A stretch of DNA of 53,427 nucleotides from NCBI RefSeq assembly GCF_005889715.1, contig NZ_VCKW01000021.1, positions 1-53,427 of the forward strand, given 5' to 3'. This DNA comes from Actinomadura soli. GTDB lineage: Bacteria > Actinomycetota > Actinomycetes > Streptosporangiales > Streptosporangiaceae. Position numbers and translations under genes: made by a program. This document shows positions 17,640 to 26,410 of the stretch, in pieces. The notes under the pieces are model-generated. The model was not told the origin of the DNA. It searched no databases and was given only the letters and a program-made list of their open reading frames with translations. Each line of letters starts with the position of its first letter. Position 1 is the stretch's first letter.

Positions 17640-19735
17640 GCCCCCTTCAGATCGATGCTGATGATGCCGAGGTCGCCGATGGCGGCGGTGGCGTCCCGGT
17701 CGAGGACGGTGGTCGTCTCCCGCTCCTGGACGAGGGCGGGCCCGGCCACGGTCATCCCGGGCTCCAGCAGCGCCCGGTCGTACACCGGGCAGCGGACCGT
17801 CCCGCCGGGGAGGTGCACGTCGCGGTGGCCTTTCAGCGCTTCCGACACCGTGCGTCCGGTGGTGGCGGGCGTCGGGAGGCGGACGGTGCCGTCGCCGTCG
17901 AGGGTGGCGCGCAGGCGCAGGTTCATCGTCTCGACGGCCACGTCGTCGTACGAGCGGCTGTAGCGGCTCTCGTACGCGGACTTGAACTGCGCGGTCACCT
18001 CGTCCGCGGACAGGGACCGCCAGTCGTCGCCGCCCGGCAGCCCGACGCTGACCTCGAACCCCTGGCCCACGTAACGCATGTCTGCCCAGCGGGTGCAGGT
18101 GACGCGTCCGGCGTCGCCGCCCGGGAGGAACTGCGCGGCCGACTTCTCCATCTGGCGGAACAGGTCGTCCATCAGGTCGAGGTCGAGCCGGTCCGTCTTC
18201 ACCTTGTAGGTCTGCGACGTCTCGAAGGTGGCGGGCGCGAGGATGAGGCCGAGCGCGGACATCACCCCGGCGGCGGGCGGGATCAGCACGCGCGGCGCGC
18301 CCAGCTTCCGCGCCAGCCCGACCACGTGCACCGGCCCGGCCCCGCCGTAGGCGACGACCGGCAGCCGGGACGGCTCCACGCCTAGCTCCGCGAGATGGAC
18401 GCGGGCGGCGGCCACCATCGACTCCTGCGCCGCCTCCCGGATCGCGTGCGCGGTCGCGACGGCATCGAGCCCGAGCGGTTCACCGAGCGCGGCGACCGCG
18501 GCGGCGGCGAGGTCGGCGCGCAGCGGCATCTCGCCGCCGAGGAAGTGGTCCGGGTCGAGGTGGCCGAGGACGAGGTCGGCGTCCGTCACGGTCGGCTGGT
18601 CGCCGCCGCGCCCGTACGCCGCGGGTCCGGGCACCGAGCCCGCCGAGCGCGGGCCGACCTTGATGAGGCCGAGGCTGTCGATGTGCGCGATGCTGCCGCC
18701 GCCGGTGCCGATCTCCAGCAGGTCGAGCACCGGCGTGCAGACCGGGATGCCGGAGCCTGGACGGAAATGGGCGGTGCGGGCGACCTCGTAGTCGTGGGTC
18801 AGCGCTGCTTGGCCGTTGACGACCGCGGCGACCTTCGCGGTCGTGCCGCCCATGTCGAAGGCGAGCAGGTCGCTGATCCCGGCCCGCGCGCCGATCCTGG
18901 CGGCGGCCATCACTCCCCCGGCCGGTCCGGACTCCACGACGCGGACCGGGAACGTCCTCGCGACCTCCAGCGGGATGACGCCGCCGGTGGACTGCATGAC
19001 GTAGAAGTTCCCGGCGAAGCCGCGCTCGTCCAGCGCCGAGCGGAGCCGTCGCAGGTAGCCCGCCAGCAGCGGCTGGACGTAGGCGTTCGCGACCGTCGTG
19101 CTCGTCCGCTCGTACTCGCGCACCTCCGGGAGCACCTCGGACGACAGCGACACCCACAGGTCGGGACGGCGTTCCCGGACAATCCGCGCCACCTCCCGCT
19201 CGTGGTCGCCGTCCGCGTAGGAGTGCAGCAGGCAGATCGCCACCGACTCGACGTTCTCAGCTGCGAACTCGTCCACGATGGCGCCGACCTGGCCGGTGTC
19301 GACCGGGACGAGTTCCCGGCCGCTGGCGTGCAGCCGCTCCCGGACGCCGCGCCGCAGCCGCCGGGGCACCAGCGGGCGCGGGAACGCCAGCTCCAGGTCG
19401 TAGGCGTCGTAGCGGACCTCGCGGCGGATCTCCAGCACGTCCTCGAAGCCCTCGGTCGTGAGGAGCGCGGTCGTGCCACCGGTGCGCTCGATCAGGGCGT
19501 TGATCACCAGGGTGGTGCCGTGGGCGAGGATCTCCGTCCGCTCCAGCAGGCCGGGACGCGCGGCGCGGAGCACGTCGATGCCGTCCACCACGGCGCGGGA
19601 CGGATCGTCCGGTGTCGTGAGGCGCTTCTCCAGGGTGATCTGGCCTGTGTCCGCGTCCAGGACGACGAAGTCGGTGAAGGTGCCGCCTATGTCCGTGCCT
19701 ATGCGGAGGGTTTCGGGGGGCGGGGTGTCGGTCAT
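17636..19735 (-). CDS. Hydantoinase A/oxoprolinase family subunit
   Basis: 699 residues from the ATG at 19735, which overlaps the stop of the PrpD gene. A longer frame exists, but this ATG places the family's N-terminus correctly: RIGTDIGGTFTDFVVLD is the phosphate-binding motif. HGTTLVINALIERTGG follows at about residue 60, then LAFDMGGTTAKVA at about 290 and YGGAGPVHVVGLARKLG near 510. This is the ATP-using subunit of hydantoinase/5-oxoprolinase/acetone-carboxylase-type enzymes. With subunit B next to it, a two-subunit cytosolic enzyme is expected. The true substrate could be any lactam-like intermediate formed by the oxygenases of this island (inference). Confidence 0.94.
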   Translation of the reverse strand: MTDTPPPETLRIGTDIGGTFTDFVVLDADTGQITLEKRLTTPDDPSRAVVDGIDVLRAARPGLLERTEILAHGTTLVINALIERTGGTTALLTTEGFEDVLEIRREVRYDAYDLELAFPRPLVPRRLRRGVRERLHASGRELVPVDTGQVGAIVDEFAAENVESVAICLLHSYADGDHEREVARIVRERRPDLWVSLSSEVLPEVREYERTSTTVANAYVQPLLAGYLRRLRSALDERGFAGNFYVMQSTGGVIPLEVARTFPVRVVESGPAGGVMAAARIGARAGISDLLAFDMGGTTAKVAAVVNGQAALTHDYEVARTAHFRPGSGIPVCTPVLDLLEIGTGGGSIAHIDSLGLIKVGPRSAGSVPGPAAYGRGGDQPTVTDADLVLGHLDPDHFLGGEMPLRADLAAAAVAALGEPLGLDAVATAHAIREAAQESMVAAARVHLAELGVEPSRLPVVAYGGAGPVHVVGLARKLGAPRVLIPPAAGVMSALGLILAPATFETSQTYKVKTDRLDLDLMDDLFRQMEKSAAQFLPGGDAGRVTCTRWADMRYVGQGFEVSVGLPGGDDWRSLSADEVTAQFKSAYESRYSRSYDDVAVETMNLRLRATLDGDGTVRLPTPATTGRTVSEALKGHRDVHLPGGTVRCPVYDRALLEPGMTVAGPALVQERETTTVLDRDATAAIGDLGIISIDLKGA

Positions 19736-21114
19736 GCAGGTCCTCCGAGGGATCCGAGGCCGTGGGTCAGGGGGGCGAGGTCGGTGAACGCCCAGGCTGC
19801 GCGCAGCACCTCCTCGGACCTGGCCTGTCCCAGCACGGGCCCGCACAGGGCGCGGAACTTCGCGTCCAGGGCGTCGTCGTCCAGGGGGTTGGACGGCTCG
19901 CCGTAGGGCTGGTCGACGCGCAGGTGCAGGTCAGGGCTCCCGTCCCGGCGGATTCGTACGGCGGTCGGACGCTGCGCGGGGTAGCGCACGTCGAGCTCCT
20001 CGTCGGCCCTGACCTGGACCGCCGCCATCAGGCGGGTCACGTCGGGCGCGGCGCGGCGCTCGGCGGAGAACTGCGCGAGGCCCAGCTCGCCGTCGCAGAG
20101 CGCCGCCGCGACCGCGTACGGCATGCTCATCTGCGCGCCGAGCAGCGTCCCCACGTCGGTGCCGTCGTAGTGGGCGGCGACCGAGTACGTCTCCACCTCG
20201 ACGGCGGTGACGGTGTCAGGGGGGAGTACGTGTTCGGCGCGGAGCTTCAGCACGGCGTCCACGGCGCCGTGGACGTGCCGGCAGCACGGATACGGCTTGA
20301 CGGACGTCCGCCGCATGGCCCATCGCTCGCCCAGGCCGCCGAGCAGCACATCCGGGTCCCATTCGTTCTGGGCGAAGGCGGCGAAATAGCCTTCCGGGCC
20401 TTCGAGGACCGTGGGCGGCCCGTCGAGTCCCTCGGCCGCGAGGAGCGCGCACAACAGGCCGTCGCGGGCCGCCATCCCCGCGTGCAGCCGCTTGACGGGC
20501 GAGCCGTGCAGCAGGAACTCCGACAGGCCACCGGCGTGCGAACCGGCCAGCCCGAGGGCACTCGCGACGTCCGCCGGAGGCAGGCGCAGCAGCACCGAGC
20601 AGCCGGCCGCCGCGCCGAAGACCCCGGCCAGGGGCGTGTTGTGGAACCCGCGCCGCCAGGTCGCCGGGTGCGCGGCGGCCGCGACCCGGCACGCCACCTC
20701 GACGGCCACGGCGACCGCAGCGAGCGTCCGGGCGGGCTCGGAGCGCTCCTGCTCGGCCAGCGCCAGCACGGCGGGCAGCGTGGACGAGCTGGGATGGGAC
20801 GCGCCCGGCGTGTAGCCGTCGTCCAGTTCGAGCGCGTGCGCGGCCGTGCCGTTGGCCAGCGCCGCCCCAGCGGCCGTCGCGGGCCCCTCGCCCACGATCG
20901 TCGCCTGCACGCCGGGATAGGCGTCCAGCACGTGGCGGCGCACCGTCGCGGCGACCGGGAAGGTGGCGCCGACCACGGCCGCCGCGAGGTAGTCGACCAT
21001 CAGCCGCCGGGCCGCGTGCGCGACGTCCGGCGGCAGCGGCCCGTCCGCGACCGAGGCCGTCCACCGGGCGATCTCCCAGGTGGCGCCCTTGGCGTCCGCC
21101 GCCTGCGCCGTCAT
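19732..21114 (-). CDS. MmgE/PrpD family protein, copy 3
   Basis: 460 residues from the ATG at 21114, coupled to the acyl-CoA dehydrogenase stop (ATGA 21111-21114) and to the hydantoinase A start (ATGA 19732-19735). Family features are NGTAAHALELDDGYTPGASH, HPSSSTLPAVLALAE, FHNTPLAGVFGAAAGCSVLL, KPYPCCRHVHGAVDAVLKL and ALDAKFRALCGP. It is the third member of the fold in this island and clearly distinct from the other two. Enzymes of this fold are dehydratases, decarboxylases or epimerases; which one applies is unknown. Confidence 0.9.
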   Translation of the reverse strand: MTAQAADAKGATWEIARWTASVADGPLPPDVAHAARRLMVDYLAAAVVGATFPVAATVRRHVLDAYPGVQATIVGEGPATAAGAALANGTAAHALELDDGYTPGASHPSSSTLPAVLALAEQERSEPARTLAAVAVAVEVACRVAAAAHPATWRRGFHNTPLAGVFGAAAGCSVLLRLPPADVASALGLAGSHAGGLSEFLLHGSPVKRLHAGMAARDGLLCALLAAEGLDGPPTVLEGPEGYFAAFAQNEWDPDVLLGGLGERWAMRRTSVKPYPCCRHVHGAVDAVLKLRAEHVLPPDTVTAVEVETYSVAAHYDGTDVGTLLGAQMSMPYAVAAALCDGELGLAQFSAERRAAPDVTRLMAAVQVRADEELDVRYPAQRPTAVRIRRDGSPDLHLRVDQPYGEPSNPLDDDALDAKFRALCGPVLGQARSEEVLRAAWAFTDLAPLTHGLGSLGGPA

Positions 21115-22253
21115 GACGGCACGCGCTGGCTGAAGCGCCGGTCGAAGATGCCCTCGGCGAGCCGGTTGCGGAGCATCTCCACCGTCCCGCCCGCGATCAT
21201 CCAGCCGCGGATCCGGCGGACCAGGTACTCCAGCGGCAGCTCGGTCGAGTACCCGGACGCGCCGAGCGTCTGCAGCGCGTCGTTGGCCACCCGGAACGCC
21301 GCCTCGTTGGCGTAGAGCTTCGCCGTCGTCGCCTCCATCGGGTCCGGCGGCCCGGCCGCCGCCCCGGCGGCCGCGCGGTAGACCAGCAGGCGGGCGGCTT
21401 CGAGCTGGACGTACATGTCGGCGAACTTCCACTGCAGCCCCTGGAACTCGCACAGCGGACGTCCGAACTGCTCACGGGTCTTGGCGTGCTCCACCGCCCG
21501 CTCGAACGCCGACTGCGCCAGCGCCAGCGCCCGGACGGCGTTCCCGACCCGCTCGATCCCGAAGACGGTCATCAGGCGGCGCAGCGCGTCGCGGTCGGCG
21601 AGGACGTTGTGCCGGGGCACCCTGCACCCGTCCAGGTACGACATGCAGTGCGGCTCGCCGGACATGTAGTGCTCGGTCGCCCCGCGCGTGAAGCCCGGCG
21701 CGTCGGCGGGGACGACGACCGCGCCGATGTCCCGGCTGGACGGCCCGAACCGGCACCACAACACGAGGTGGGTGGCCTCGGGGCCGTGCGACGTCCAGCA
21801 TTTCTGGCCGTCGAGCACCACCTCGTCGCCGTCATAGCGGGCGGTCGTGCGCATCTCGGTCAGCGCCGAACCGGCGCCCGGCTCGCTCATCCCGGCCGAG
21901 ATCAGCGCCTCGCCGGACAGCAGCCGCGGCAGCAGCTCGGCCTTCAGCTTCGCCGAGCCCAGCATGGCGACCTGCCGGATGGCGCCGAAGTTGGTGGCCT
22001 GCACCGCGTCCCCGCTGTGCGGGCACACCTTGCTGACGGCCTCCATGACGAGCACGGCGTCGAGCAGCGTGCCGCCCTGGCCGCCGTCGCTCTCGTCGAT
22101 CATGATCCCGGTGAACCCGGCGGCGGCGAGGTCGCGCGCGCTGTCCCAGGCGAACCCGCTGCGCTGGAACGCCTTCGCGGCGAACCGGTCCTCGGCGAGC
22201 CGCCGGGCCGAGTCGCGCAGGGCGCGCTGCTCCGGCGTCAGTGTGAACTCCAT
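21111..22253 (-). CDS. Acyl-CoA dehydrogenase family protein
   Basis: 380 residues starting MEFTLTPEQRALRDSARRLA, typical of the family N-terminus. It has GMSEPGAGSALTEMRTTA (FAD/acyl-CoA-binding middle domain), DGQKCWTSHG, and the helical C-domain with KTREQFGRPLCEFQGLQWKF and TLGASGYSTELPLEYLVRR. The usual catalytic Glu of the E-G-T motif is replaced: the sequence is WMIAGGTVEMLRNRLAEG, so a different acid may serve, as in other subgroups. It starts 16 nt inside the acyl-CoA synthetase gene, which would supply its CoA-thioester substrate. Confidence 0.92.
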   Translation of the reverse strand: MEFTLTPEQRALRDSARRLAEDRFAAKAFQRSGFAWDSARDLAAAGFTGIMIDESDGGQGGTLLDAVLVMEAVSKVCPHSGDAVQATNFGAIRQVAMLGSAKLKAELLPRLLSGEALISAGMSEPGAGSALTEMRTTARYDGDEVVLDGQKCWTSHGPEATHLVLWCRFGPSSRDIGAVVVPADAPGFTRGATEHYMSGEPHCMSYLDGCRVPRHNVLADRDALRRLMTVFGIERVGNAVRALALAQSAFERAVEHAKTREQFGRPLCEFQGLQWKFADMYVQLEAARLLVYRAAAGAAAGPPDPMEATTAKLYANEAAFRVANDALQTLGASGYSTELPLEYLVRRIRGWMIAGGTVEMLRNRLAEGIFDRRFSQRVPS

Positions 22254-24328
22254 GAGCCCTCCCTGAGCTTGCCTGCCGCGCGCACCACCGCGACCAGGGC
22301 GTCCATCGTGCGGTCGGGGGCGTCCAGCACCGGGATCCCGGCGGCGGCGTACGTCGCCATCCCCGCGGGCGCCAGCGACTCGGCGCCGAAGCGGGCCACG
22401 TACAGCGGGATCGAGATCCGCTGCCGGACTGCCACGACCACCTTCGCGGTCAGCTCGGCGCCGGGGTCGGCGTTGGTGGTGAGCTGCACCAGCGCGGCGT
22501 CGTAGCGGGAGTCGTCCAGGGCGTGCTCCAGCACCTCGCCGAGCACCTCGGGCCGGCCGATGATCTGCGCGCTCATGTCGAGCGGGTTGACGGGGGCGAC
22601 GAAGTCGGGCAGCACGCCCGCGACGCGTTCCCGGACGCCGTCCGGGAACGGGGGCAGCGCGATGCCGCCCGCCTCGGCGCCGTCCGCGATGATCGTGCAG
22701 GCGCCGCCGGACGCCGCGACGGCCAGCAGCCGGTTCCCGCGCGGCAGCCCGCCGGACGCGGCGAGGATGAGCGCGTCCTGCAGCACCCGGAGGGTCGGCA
22801 CCCGGGTGGCGGACGCGGCGTCCAGGACGGCGGCGCGCAGCCGGTGCGACCCGACCAGCGCGCCGGTGTGGCTGCGGGTCGCCGCCCGCGCCCCCTGGGA
22901 CCTGACCATGTTGAAGGCGAACAGCGGCTTGCCGCGGGCGGCCAGCTCCCGTCCGGCGCGGATCAGCCGGTCGCCGTCGGTGACGTTCTCCAGCAGCATG
23001 CCGACGACCTCGGTCTTCGGGTCGTGCGCGAGCCACTCCAGGTAGGCGGCGACGTCCAGGTCGGCCTCGTTGCCGAGGTGCACCCAGCGCGACAGCCCGA
23101 CGCCCTGCTCCATCAGCCGGGACGCGACGCAGCTGCCGAGCGCGCCCGAGCCGCTGATCAGCGCGACCCCGCCCGCCGCCAGCTCGCCCGCCTCCAGCGC
23201 GCCGGACAGCGACGCCGCCATCCCCGTCTCCGGGACGACCACGCCCATCGAGTTCGGGCCCGCCAGCGGGATGCCCGCGTCGTGGAAGATCGCGGCGACC
23301 TCGCGCTGGAGCCGCTCGCCGTCCGCGCCCGTCTCGGCGAAGCCCGAGCTGTGCACGATCGCGGCGCCGACGCCCAGGGCCGCCGCTTCCCGGGCGACGC
23401 CGGGCACGGCCTTGGCCGGGACGGCGATGCTGACCAGGTCGGGGGCGCCGGGGACCTCGGCGAGGCTCCGGTAGCGCGGGCGTCCGCCGATCTCGCCGCC
23501 CGCCGGGTGGACGGCGTCGACCCGTCCGGTGAAGCCCTTCTCGGTCAGGTAGCGGTAGATCCGCGCGCCGGTCTTCGCGGGGTCGTCGGAGACGCCGACG
23601 ACCGCGACGTGCCGGGGGCGCAGCAGCGGGTCCAGGCGCGCCGGTCCGCCGGGCCCGGCCCTCGCCGGGCGGGCGGGCGGCGCGTCGACCGTGGCCATGC
23701 GGGCGTCGACGGCGATCACGCCCTCGCCGAGGCGGCCCATCAGCACCGGGTTAAGGTCGAGTTCGCCGATGTCGGGACGCCGTTCGGCCAGCTCGGACAG
23801 CGCGACGAGGAGGCCGGCCAGCGCGGGGACGTCCAGCGCCGGGGAGCCGCGGTGCCCCGCGAGGAGGCGGTGGAGGGGGTGGCGGCGCACGAGGTCCTCG
23901 GCGGCGGCGCGGTCGAGCGGGACGAGCGCGTCCACCGCGTCGGCGACGACCTCGGTGTGGATGCCGCCCGTCCCGACGACCACCACGGCGCCGACGCCGG
24001 GCTCGCGGCGCAGCCCGGCCAGCATCTCGTGGCCCTCGTGCTGCCGCTGGACGATCAGCGGCCGGGCCCGCGCCCCCAGCCGGGACAGCAGGTCGGCGGC
24101 GGCGGCCCGCACCTCGCCGGGGCCGCTCAGGCCGAGGACGACACCGCCGTCGTCGGTCTTGTGCTCCAGACCGCCCGCCTTGAGCACGAGCGGGGTACCG
24201 GGCGGGGTGCCGAGCGCGGCGGCGGCGCGGGCGGCCTCGTCGGCGTCGGCGGCCAGTCGCGACACCGCCACGGGAATCCCGGCCTGAGCCAGCAGCGTGA
24301 AGATCTCCGGCTCGGAGAAGTCGACCAT
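22238..24328 (-). CDS. ADP-forming acyl-CoA synthetase, ATP-grasp domain first
   Basis: 696 residues. Residues 1 to about 225 are an ATP-grasp domain (LVLKAGGLEHKTDDGGVVLG). From about 230 comes a CoA-binding Rossmann domain (VAVVGVSDDPAKTGARIYRY) and then succinyl-CoA-ligase-like domains with GPNSMGV and the phospho-histidine loop RSHTGALVGS. This is the NDP-forming acetate-CoA ligase family, which activates a carboxylate with ATP and CoA. In most members I know the ATP-grasp domain is at the C-terminus; here the order is reversed. It is the first gene of the long operon, and the start at 24328 lies just below the palindromic operator. Confidence 0.9.
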   Translation of the reverse strand: MVDFSEPEIFTLLAQAGIPVAVSRLAADADEAARAAAALGTPPGTPLVLKAGGLEHKTDDGGVVLGLSGPGEVRAAAADLLSRLGARARPLIVQRQHEGHEMLAGLRREPGVGAVVVVGTGGIHTEVVADAVDALVPLDRAAAEDLVRRHPLHRLLAGHRGSPALDVPALAGLLVALSELAERRPDIGELDLNPVLMGRLGEGVIAVDARMATVDAPPARPARAGPGGPARLDPLLRPRHVAVVGVSDDPAKTGARIYRYLTEKGFTGRVDAVHPAGGEIGGRPRYRSLAEVPGAPDLVSIAVPAKAVPGVAREAAALGVGAAIVHSSGFAETGADGERLQREVAAIFHDAGIPLAGPNSMGVVVPETGMAASLSGALEAGELAAGGVALISGSGALGSCVASRLMEQGVGLSRWVHLGNEADLDVAAYLEWLAHDPKTEVVGMLLENVTDGDRLIRAGRELAARGKPLFAFNMVRSQGARAATRSHTGALVGSHRLRAAVLDAASATRVPTLRVLQDALILAASGGLPRGNRLLAVAASGGACTIIADGAEAGGIALPPFPDGVRERVAGVLPDFVAPVNPLDMSAQIIGRPEVLGEVLEHALDDSRYDAALVQLTTNADPGAELTAKVVVAVRQRISIPLYVARFGAESLAPAGMATYAAAGIPVLDAPDRTMDALVAVVRAAGKLREGSWSSH

Positions 24329-24361
24329 GCGCGGACCTCGTTCTGTGAGCGATGCCGTCTC

Positions 24362-24375
24362 TAGACTATATTCTA
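24362..24375 (+). promoter_or_regulatory. Palindromic operator TAGAnTATAnTCTA, site 1
   Basis: The 14-mer is an exact match to the palindrome TAGA-n-TATA-n-TCTA. It lies 34 nt upstream of the acyl-CoA synthetase start and in the divergent intergenic region shared with the GntR gene. Its even spacing and AT-content in a roughly 70% GC region make it a good candidate GntR/FCD binding site and a promoter element. Confidence 0.6.
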
Positions 24376-24485
24376 TGTGATCTATCTGGCCCCGCGTCAA
24401 CGAGCCGGGCTCGGCAGGGTTCACCACAATGGAATCGGAAGAGCGCTCCGGGTGATCCAGGGAATGAGCTCGCCTGGACACTCAA

Positions 24486-24499
24486 TAGACTATTATCTA
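24486..24499 (+). promoter_or_regulatory. Palindromic operator TAGAnTATAnTCTA, site 2
   Basis: Reads TAGAcTATTaTCTA, one mismatch from the palindrome. It lies 31 nt upstream of the GntR start and is well placed for autoregulation. Together with site 1 it brackets the 203-nt divergent promoter region (24329-24530). Confidence 0.6.
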
Positions 24500-24530
24500 G
24501 ATAGCTGTGTTGACTCTCGGAGGAAACAAG

Positions 24531-25208
24531 ATGTCAAGATCGCCCGAACCGGCGGGGTCCGTGGAGAACGGCCCCCCGTTGAGCAAGACCGCGTACGTCC
24601 TCGAACGCCTGCGCCGGGAGATCGCCGACGGGGTCATCAAGCCCGGCACGAGCCTCCGTCAGACCGATGTGGCCAAACGATACGGGGTCAGTCCGACGCC
24701 CGTGCGCGAGGCGTTCCGCCTGCTGGAGGCGGAGGGAGCGCTGGAGTACGAGTCCCACCGCGGCGCCACCGTCAAGGACATGTCGCCGCAGGAGGTGGAG
24801 GACCTCTACCTCCTGCGCTCGGAGGTCGAGGGGCTCGCCACCGCCCTCGCCGTCGAGCGGATGGACGAGGCCGCGATGAACCGCATTCGCGACGCCCACC
24901 GCGAACTGCTGGACGCGATCGAGGCCGGCGACGAGTCGCGGCTCTCCGTGCTGAACCGGACGCTGCACTTCGCCATCTACGAGGCGGGGTCGTCGCTGGT
25001 GGCACTTCAGGCCGCCTCTCTGTGGGCGTTCATCCCGCCCCGGATGACCATCTGGAAGGACGCCAAGAACGCCCAGTCGCTGTCCGACGACCACGACCGG
25101 ATCATCGACGCGCTCGACCGCGGCGACCCCTACGACGCGCGCCGCTTCATGGCCGAGCACATCCTGCACGCGGCCCGGCTGCGGCAGAACACCGGCTCAC
25201 CGGAGTGA
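24531..25208 (+). CDS. GntR-family (FCD domain) transcriptional regulator
   Basis: 225 residues from the ATG at 24531, with GGAGGAAAC in front. The winged-helix N-terminus has VLERLRREIADGVIKPGTSL and RQTDVAKRYGVSPTPVREAF, with recognition helix at SPTPVREAFRLLEAEG. The C-terminal helical FCD domain (about residues 85-215) carries the usual metal/ligand pattern, including NRTLHFAIYEA and an H in the last helix (HILHAARL). FCD regulators usually sense a carboxylic acid and repress catabolic operons. It is transcribed away from the acyl-CoA synthetase operon, and two palindromic sites lie between, so it very likely controls this island. Confidence 0.92.
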   Translation: MSRSPEPAGSVENGPPLSKTAYVLERLRREIADGVIKPGTSLRQTDVAKRYGVSPTPVREAFRLLEAEGALEYESHRGATVKDMSPQEVEDLYLLRSEVEGLATALAVERMDEAAMNRIRDAHRELLDAIEAGDESRLSVLNRTLHFAIYEAGSSLVALQAASLWAFIPPRMTIWKDAKNAQSLSDDHDRIIDALDRGDPYDARRFMAEHILHAARLRQNTGSPE

Positions 25209-25312
25209 TCCCGGAGTGATCCCGGCGTCCTCCCGTCCGACCCCCGACCGCCCGCTCGACCCCCGAGTCGCCGGCCCGACACCCCGCCCCGGACCGGCGA
25301 CCCGGACAGCCG

Positions 25313-26410
25313 CTATCTGAAGATCGGGTTGAGCTGCCTGATCAGCCCGCCCTGCGCCTTCGTGTACTCCGCCGGCGGGATCTCCGGCCAGAACGTGAAC
25401 TCGCTCATCGCCGGCATCCCCTTGGGCGGCGCGGCGCCCGGCATCACCGACGCCTTGAACATGTGCTTGGCGATGGCCTTCTGCACCTCGGGCGTGTACC
25501 ACCAGGAGTAGAACAGCTTCGCCGCCTCCGCGTGCGGCGCGCCCTTGATGATCCCCATGCAGTTCAGGTGCTTGAGGTTGCCGCCGCCCGTCGGCAGCAC
25601 CATCCCGATCGGCGCGCCCTTCGCCTCCGCCGCCAGGAACTGGTCCGTCGCGGACGGGACCGCGATCGACGCCTGCCCCTGCGCCAGCCGGTCGACCAGC
25701 GCCCGGGTGCCGGGCACCAGCGTCGGCTCCTGCGCGGCGAGCCGGTTCACGAAGTCCATCGTGAAGCCGTTGGCCAGCATGTACTGGACGATCTGCGCCC
25801 CGTGCCCGGGCTGCAGCGGCGAGTTGAGCGCGATCTTCCCCTTCCACTTCGGGTCGAGCAGCTCGTTCCAGCTCTTCGGGGCCTCGTCCTTCTTCACCTT
25901 CTGCGTGTTGTAGCCGATGCCGAGCACCGACAGCTCGCTGCCGAGCGCCTGGCCCGTCTCGCAGGTGAACTCCTCCGGGACGCTCTTCGCCGTGGCCGGG
26001 GTGTACGCCTGGAGCCTGCCCTGGCTTGAGTGCCGCTCCAGGTCGGTGATGGCGACCTCCAGCAGGTCGCCGACGTGCTGGTTCGCGGCGAACTCGTGGT
26101 CGAGCCTGCTCGCGAGCTGCGCGCCGAAGCCGGCCTGGGCCTGCACCTTGATCTCCGGGTACCGCTTCTCGAACAGGTCGAGGACGGGACGGGCGCTGCC
26201 GCCGCCGAGGGTCTCGCTGTAGATGACGAGCTTCTTGTGGCCGGCCTTCTTCGCCGCCTCGTAGAGGGCGTCCAGCTGCTGCTGGTTCGCCGTCCCTCCG
26301 ACGCCGTCCGGGGTCAGCTCGGCGGCGTCGTCGCCGCCGCCGCACGCGGAGGAGGAGGCGGCGAGCATCGCCGCCACGATCAGCCCGCTGAGCAGCCGTC
26401 TACTTCTCAT
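25313..26410 (-). CDS. ABC importer solute-binding lipoprotein (Fe3+/polyamine type)
   Basis: 365 residues with a lipoprotein signal (lipobox SSAC, Cys about 23). The mature protein has the type-II periplasmic-binding architecture of the Fe(III)/spermidine group: KKLVIYSETLGGG near the start, FEKRYPEIKVQAQAG, GIGYNTQKVKKDEAPKSW, then FYSWWYTPEVQKAIAKHM near the C-terminus. The gene follows the ATPase gene with an ATGA overlap, so it ends a three-component transport operon. The solute is probably the carboxylate or amide compound metabolised by the island, but proteins of this group bind very different ligands. Confidence 0.9.
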   Translation of the reverse strand: MRSRRLLSGLIVAAMLAASSSACGGGDDAAELTPDGVGGTANQQQLDALYEAAKKAGHKKLVIYSETLGGGSARPVLDLFEKRYPEIKVQAQAGFGAQLASRLDHEFAANQHVGDLLEVAITDLERHSSQGRLQAYTPATAKSVPEEFTCETGQALGSELSVLGIGYNTQKVKKDEAPKSWNELLDPKWKGKIALNSPLQPGHGAQIVQYMLANGFTMDFVNRLAAQEPTLVPGTRALVDRLAQGQASIAVPSATDQFLAAEAKGAPIGMVLPTGGGNLKHLNCMGIIKGAPHAEAAKLFYSWWYTPEVQKAIAKHMFKASVMPGAAPPKGMPAMSEFTFWPEIPPAEYTKAQGGLIRQLNPIFR

